This document shows, piece by piece, positions 32,228 to 34,131 of a stretch of DNA of 34,131 nucleotides. The position numbers were made by a program, and so were the translations under genes. Numbering within the stretch: the first letter of the stretch is position 1; each line of letters starts with the position of its first letter. Source of the stretch: Marinosulfonomonas sp. (lineage in GTDB: Bacteria > Pseudomonadota > Alphaproteobacteria > Rhodobacterales > Rhodobacteraceae); NCBI GenBank assembly GCA_015488685.1, contig WFNH01000010.1, positions 1-34,131 of the forward strand, given 5' to 3'. The notes under the pieces were generated by a model, which was given only the letters and a program-made list of their open reading frames with translations, did not search any database and was not told the origin of the DNA.

Positions 32228-33225
32228 CAGTAAGCCTCCTGCGCGGGGCTGCCGATGTCCTGAACATCCTGCAAGGCCATTTCATCTGCGGGGAATGGTG
32301 TGGCGGCCGCATCGGCCAGAACCTGCACCATTTCGGATTGCGCAGCGGCGTGGATCGCGTCCAGCTCGTCCGTGCTTAACCCCATACCCGCCAGAACCGC
32401 ACGTTGGCGTGCTATCGGGTCATTGGTCTTGGCTTCGTGTTCGGACTCGCCATTCGGTCGGTATCCGGCAGGGTCAAAGGATGTGTGGCCGGTGCGCCGA
32501 TAGGTGATCGCGTGCAGCATTTCCGGCCCGCCACCTGCGCGGATGCGGGCGGTGATTTCGGCCGTTATATCGGCCACGGCTTCGGCATCGTTGCCATCCA
32601 CCGTGGTTGCCCGCAGACCCAGCGATTCCGCGCGTGCGGCTGCCCCCGGCCCGCCGGTGACGGATGATGTTTTGGTGGTGGCGGAATACTGGTTGTCCTC
32701 GCACACAAACAGAATTGGCAGATCAAACACCGAGGCCCAATTCACCCCCTCAAGGAAAGGGCCGCGATTGATTGCGCCGTCCCCGAAAATATCCACCACA
32801 ACCCGGTCACTGCCCTGCAGTTTCAACCCGTGTGCCGCCCCCGCCGCAATGGTGATATTCGCCCCGACAACGCCGTTGGCCCCCAACATCCCGACCCCGA
32901 AATCGGCAATATGCATCGAGCCACCCTTGCCACCGCAACAGCCCCCCTCGCGCCCCAGCAATTCGCGCATCATCGCCAGCGGATCGGCCCCTTTGGCCAG
33001 CGTGTGCCCGTGCCCGCGATGGGTGGACAGTAGGATATCGTCGCGGTTGAAATTGCACATCACACCCGCGGCAACCCCTTCCTGCCCGATCGACGGGTGG
33101 ATCGCCCCCAGCACCAGTTTGTCGCGTTCGGCGGCCAAACAGGCCTGTTCCTCGAACGCGCGGATGCGCTCCATCATCGCCAGCAAATCGCGGCCGCGTT
33201 TGGTGTTATGGTCTGCGGTACTCAT
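32227..33225 (-). CDS. 2-oxoacid/acetoin dehydrogenase-type E1 alpha subunit
   Basis: The 332-aa alpha chain. The ThDP motif is complete: DIFGDGAINRGPFLEGVNWA followed by VCEDNQYSATT. MARVNFNRD-like start-region sequences are replaced here by CNFNRDDILLSTHRGHGHTL, with the catalytic-loop histidines of this family, and CCGGKGGSMHIAD binds the cofactor region. It resembles AcoA (acetoin:DCPIP oxidoreductase alpha) more than the longer pyruvate dehydrogenase alpha. It starts ATG 33225, two bases after the iclR stop, with AAGGATAGGA as ribosome-binding site, so it is in one operon with its likely regulator. Confidence 0.9.
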   Translation of the reverse strand: MSTADHNTKRGRDLLAMMERIRAFEEQACLAAERDKLVLGAIHPSIGQEGVAAGVMCNFNRDDILLSTHRGHGHTLAKGADPLAMMRELLGREGGCCGGKGGSMHIADFGVGMLGANGVVGANITIAAGAAHGLKLQGSDRVVVDIFGDGAINRGPFLEGVNWASVFDLPILFVCEDNQYSATTKTSSVTGGPGAAARAESLGLRATTVDGNDAEAVADITAEITARIRAGGGPEMLHAITYRRTGHTSFDPAGYRPNGESEHEAKTNDPIARQRAVLAGMGLSTDELDAIHAAAQSEMVQVLADAAATPFPADEMALQDVQDIGSPAQEAY

Positions 33226-33227
33226 TC

Positions 33228-34001
33228 CTATCCTTGCTCCATTTCGTCCATCCGGCGGGCCAGCAATTCCGCTTCCTTGCGCAGTGCCGGCACCAATACC
33301 GTTTCAACCCGTTCTTTTGTCATCCGGGCGTCAATCGCGCCAAAGGCCAATGCGCCGACCACCCGTTTGCTGCGGGTGATCACCGGCACCGCGACGGCAC
33401 TGGTGCCTGCCACGATCCGGCCAATGTTGGCGGCATAGCCATTGGTAACGTAGGCGTCATAGCTGGCCTGCAAATCCGCCTCCGTGATCCCGTATTCCGC
33501 CATCCAGTTGCGGTTCACCCGCAACACGGCCTCGCGTTTTTCATCCCCCATCGCGCAAAACAGCGCCAAGGCCCCGGCGCCCACGCCCAGTGGCCGCCGG
33601 TCGCCGATGTTCAGGGTCAGTGTCCGGATCGGGAAGGCGCCTGTTGCCCGTGCCACACAAATCGCCGCCGCCCCTTCGGGCACTGACAGGAACACTGTGT
33701 CTTCGGACAATTTGGCCAACCGCTCCATCCCGCGCTGCGCCATGCCTGTAATGTTCGACCGCGTCGCCACCTGCGCGATATGGGCCAGCTTGTGACCCAG
33801 CAGATAGCGGCGGCTTTCGGGGTCATGATAGATGAACCCGACCTCCTGCATATTGGCCAGCACGCGGAATGCGGTGGTTTTGGAAAACTCGCTGCGTTCG
33901 ACAATCTGGTTCAGCGCCAGCCCTTCGGGGGTCGCCGTCAGCACATCAATGATCCGCGCCGCGCGGGCGATTGAACCGGTTATTGCCGCTATTTCTGTCA
34001 T
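33228..34001 (-). CDS. IclR-family transcriptional regulator
   Basis: A 257-aa regulator with an N-terminal winged helix-turn-helix (RIIDVLTATPEGLALNQIVE, FSKTTAFRVLANMQEVGF) and a C-terminal IclR effector domain (RPLGVGAGALALFCAMGD, YAANIGRIVAGTSAVAVPVI, VGALAFGAIDARM). It heads the operon with E1 alpha, E1 beta, the ThDP enzyme and probably the TRAP genes, and diverges from the partial gene at 34078. A TTCCG-N5-CGGAA dyad lies just upstream of its start. The effector is likely the transported compound or its oxoacid product. Confidence 0.92.
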   Translation of the reverse strand: MTEIAAITGSIARAARIIDVLTATPEGLALNQIVERSEFSKTTAFRVLANMQEVGFIYHDPESRRYLLGHKLAHIAQVATRSNITGMAQRGMERLAKLSEDTVFLSVPEGAAAICVARATGAFPIRTLTLNIGDRRPLGVGAGALALFCAMGDEKREAVLRVNRNWMAEYGITEADLQASYDAYVTNGYAANIGRIVAGTSAVAVPVITRSKRVVGALAFGAIDARMTKERVETVLVPALRKEAELLARRMDEMEQG

Positions 34002-34013
34002 TCCCCACCATAA

Positions 34014-34028
34014 TTCCGTTTATCGGAA
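34014..34028. promoter_or_regulatory. Putative IclR operator TTCCG-N5-CGGAA
   Basis: A perfect dyad with 5-bp arms and an A/T-rich centre (TTTAT) lies 13 bases upstream of the iclR start and about 50 bases before the divergent gene. Length and symmetry fit IclR-type sites, which are often 15-bp palindromes. A single regulator could control both directions from here. Confidence 0.55.
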
Positions 34029-34077
34029 CAAATCGTTCTGCTAACGTGCAATTAATTCAACCAACGAGTCAAGAACC

Positions 34078-34131
34078 ATGGCCGATAAAATACAGCTTCT
34101 GGATTCCATCACCGACGCAACAACGGCGACC
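34078..34131 (+). CDS. Start of an unidentified plus-strand gene (runs off window)
   Basis: An ATG at 34078 opens 18 codons beginning MADKIQLLDSITDATTAT before the window ends. No family can be assigned from so few residues. It diverges from iclR across a 76-bp gap holding the putative IclR operator, so it is probably a member of the same regulon, for example another catabolic gene. Confidence 0.5.
   Translation, partial: MADKIQLLDSITDATTAT

Noticed and set aside
1-34131. CRISPR arrays, tRNA or rRNA genes
   Set aside because: No regularly spaced direct repeats and no cloverleaf or rRNA-like sequence were noticed on either strand.

Overview
The window looks like an accessory-gene-rich stretch of an alphaproteobacterial chromosome, most likely Rhodobacteraceae (Roseobacter-type). 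The reasons are protein similarity recalled from that group, the combination of DUF3305/DUF3306/TorD with a Tat-exported formate dehydrogenase, a TupABC tungstate transporter, a DUF4444 biotin/lipoate-ligase-like protein and a TRAP transporter, and moderately GC-rich codon use. No database search was possible, so taxon and family names rest on recognised motifs.

Layout. (1) 1-1301: mobile-element debris. There is the start of an IS3-type orfA (minus), a 5'-truncated and stop-interrupted IS3 orfB (plus), and the N-terminal stub of an IS21 istA (minus) cut by the IS3 end. (2) 1545-15663, all minus strand: one long presumptive operon. In transcription order it holds DUF3305, DUF3306, a TorD-type chaperone, a tiny Tat-signal protein, the formate dehydrogenase catalytic, iron-sulfur and cytochrome b subunits, two successive pairs of NarI/DsrM-like cytochrome b plus DsrK/HdrD-like iron-sulfur protein, then an NtrC-like response regulator and a Cache-domain histidine kinase. 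Many junctions are 4-nt ATGA overlaps. (3) 16004-21056: a divergent 652-aa multi-cluster ferredoxin, a minus-strand c-type cytochrome carrying a shortened TupA-like module, then a plus-strand mrp / DUF4444 / DUF6505 operon closed by a strong bidirectional hairpin. (4) 21152-23527, minus: tungstate uptake in the order tupB-tupC-tupA.

(5) 23629-26287: a LysR regulator divergent from a secreted SnoaL-like protein and a glutathionyl-hydroquinone reductase; this block looks richer in A/T by eye. (6) 26296-34001, minus: an IclR regulator, a two-gene 2-oxoacid/acetoin dehydrogenase-type E1 (alpha, beta), an acetolactate-synthase-like ThDP enzyme and a complete TRAP transporter (P, Q, M) whose binding protein resembles the 2-oxoacid-binding TakP type. 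(7) 34078-end: the first 18 codons of a plus-strand gene.

How it may work together. Region 4 would import tungstate, and the region 2 chaperones would mature a periplasmic W/Mo-bis-MGD formate dehydrogenase (active-site Cys, not Sec). Electrons from formate would enter the membrane through the cytochrome b subunit. The unusual part is the pair of DsrMK/HdrDE-like modules in the same operon, together with an Hdr-like poly-ferredoxin and a cytochrome c. This suggests an undescribed formate-linked electron-transfer system that may couple the periplasm and quinone pool to cytoplasmic iron-sulfur or disulfide chemistry. The linked two-component pair, whose regulator lacks the sigma-54 GAFTGA loop, and paired GGAC-N5-GTCC sites in the divergent promoter region are the obvious control candidates. 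No FdhD is present in the window.
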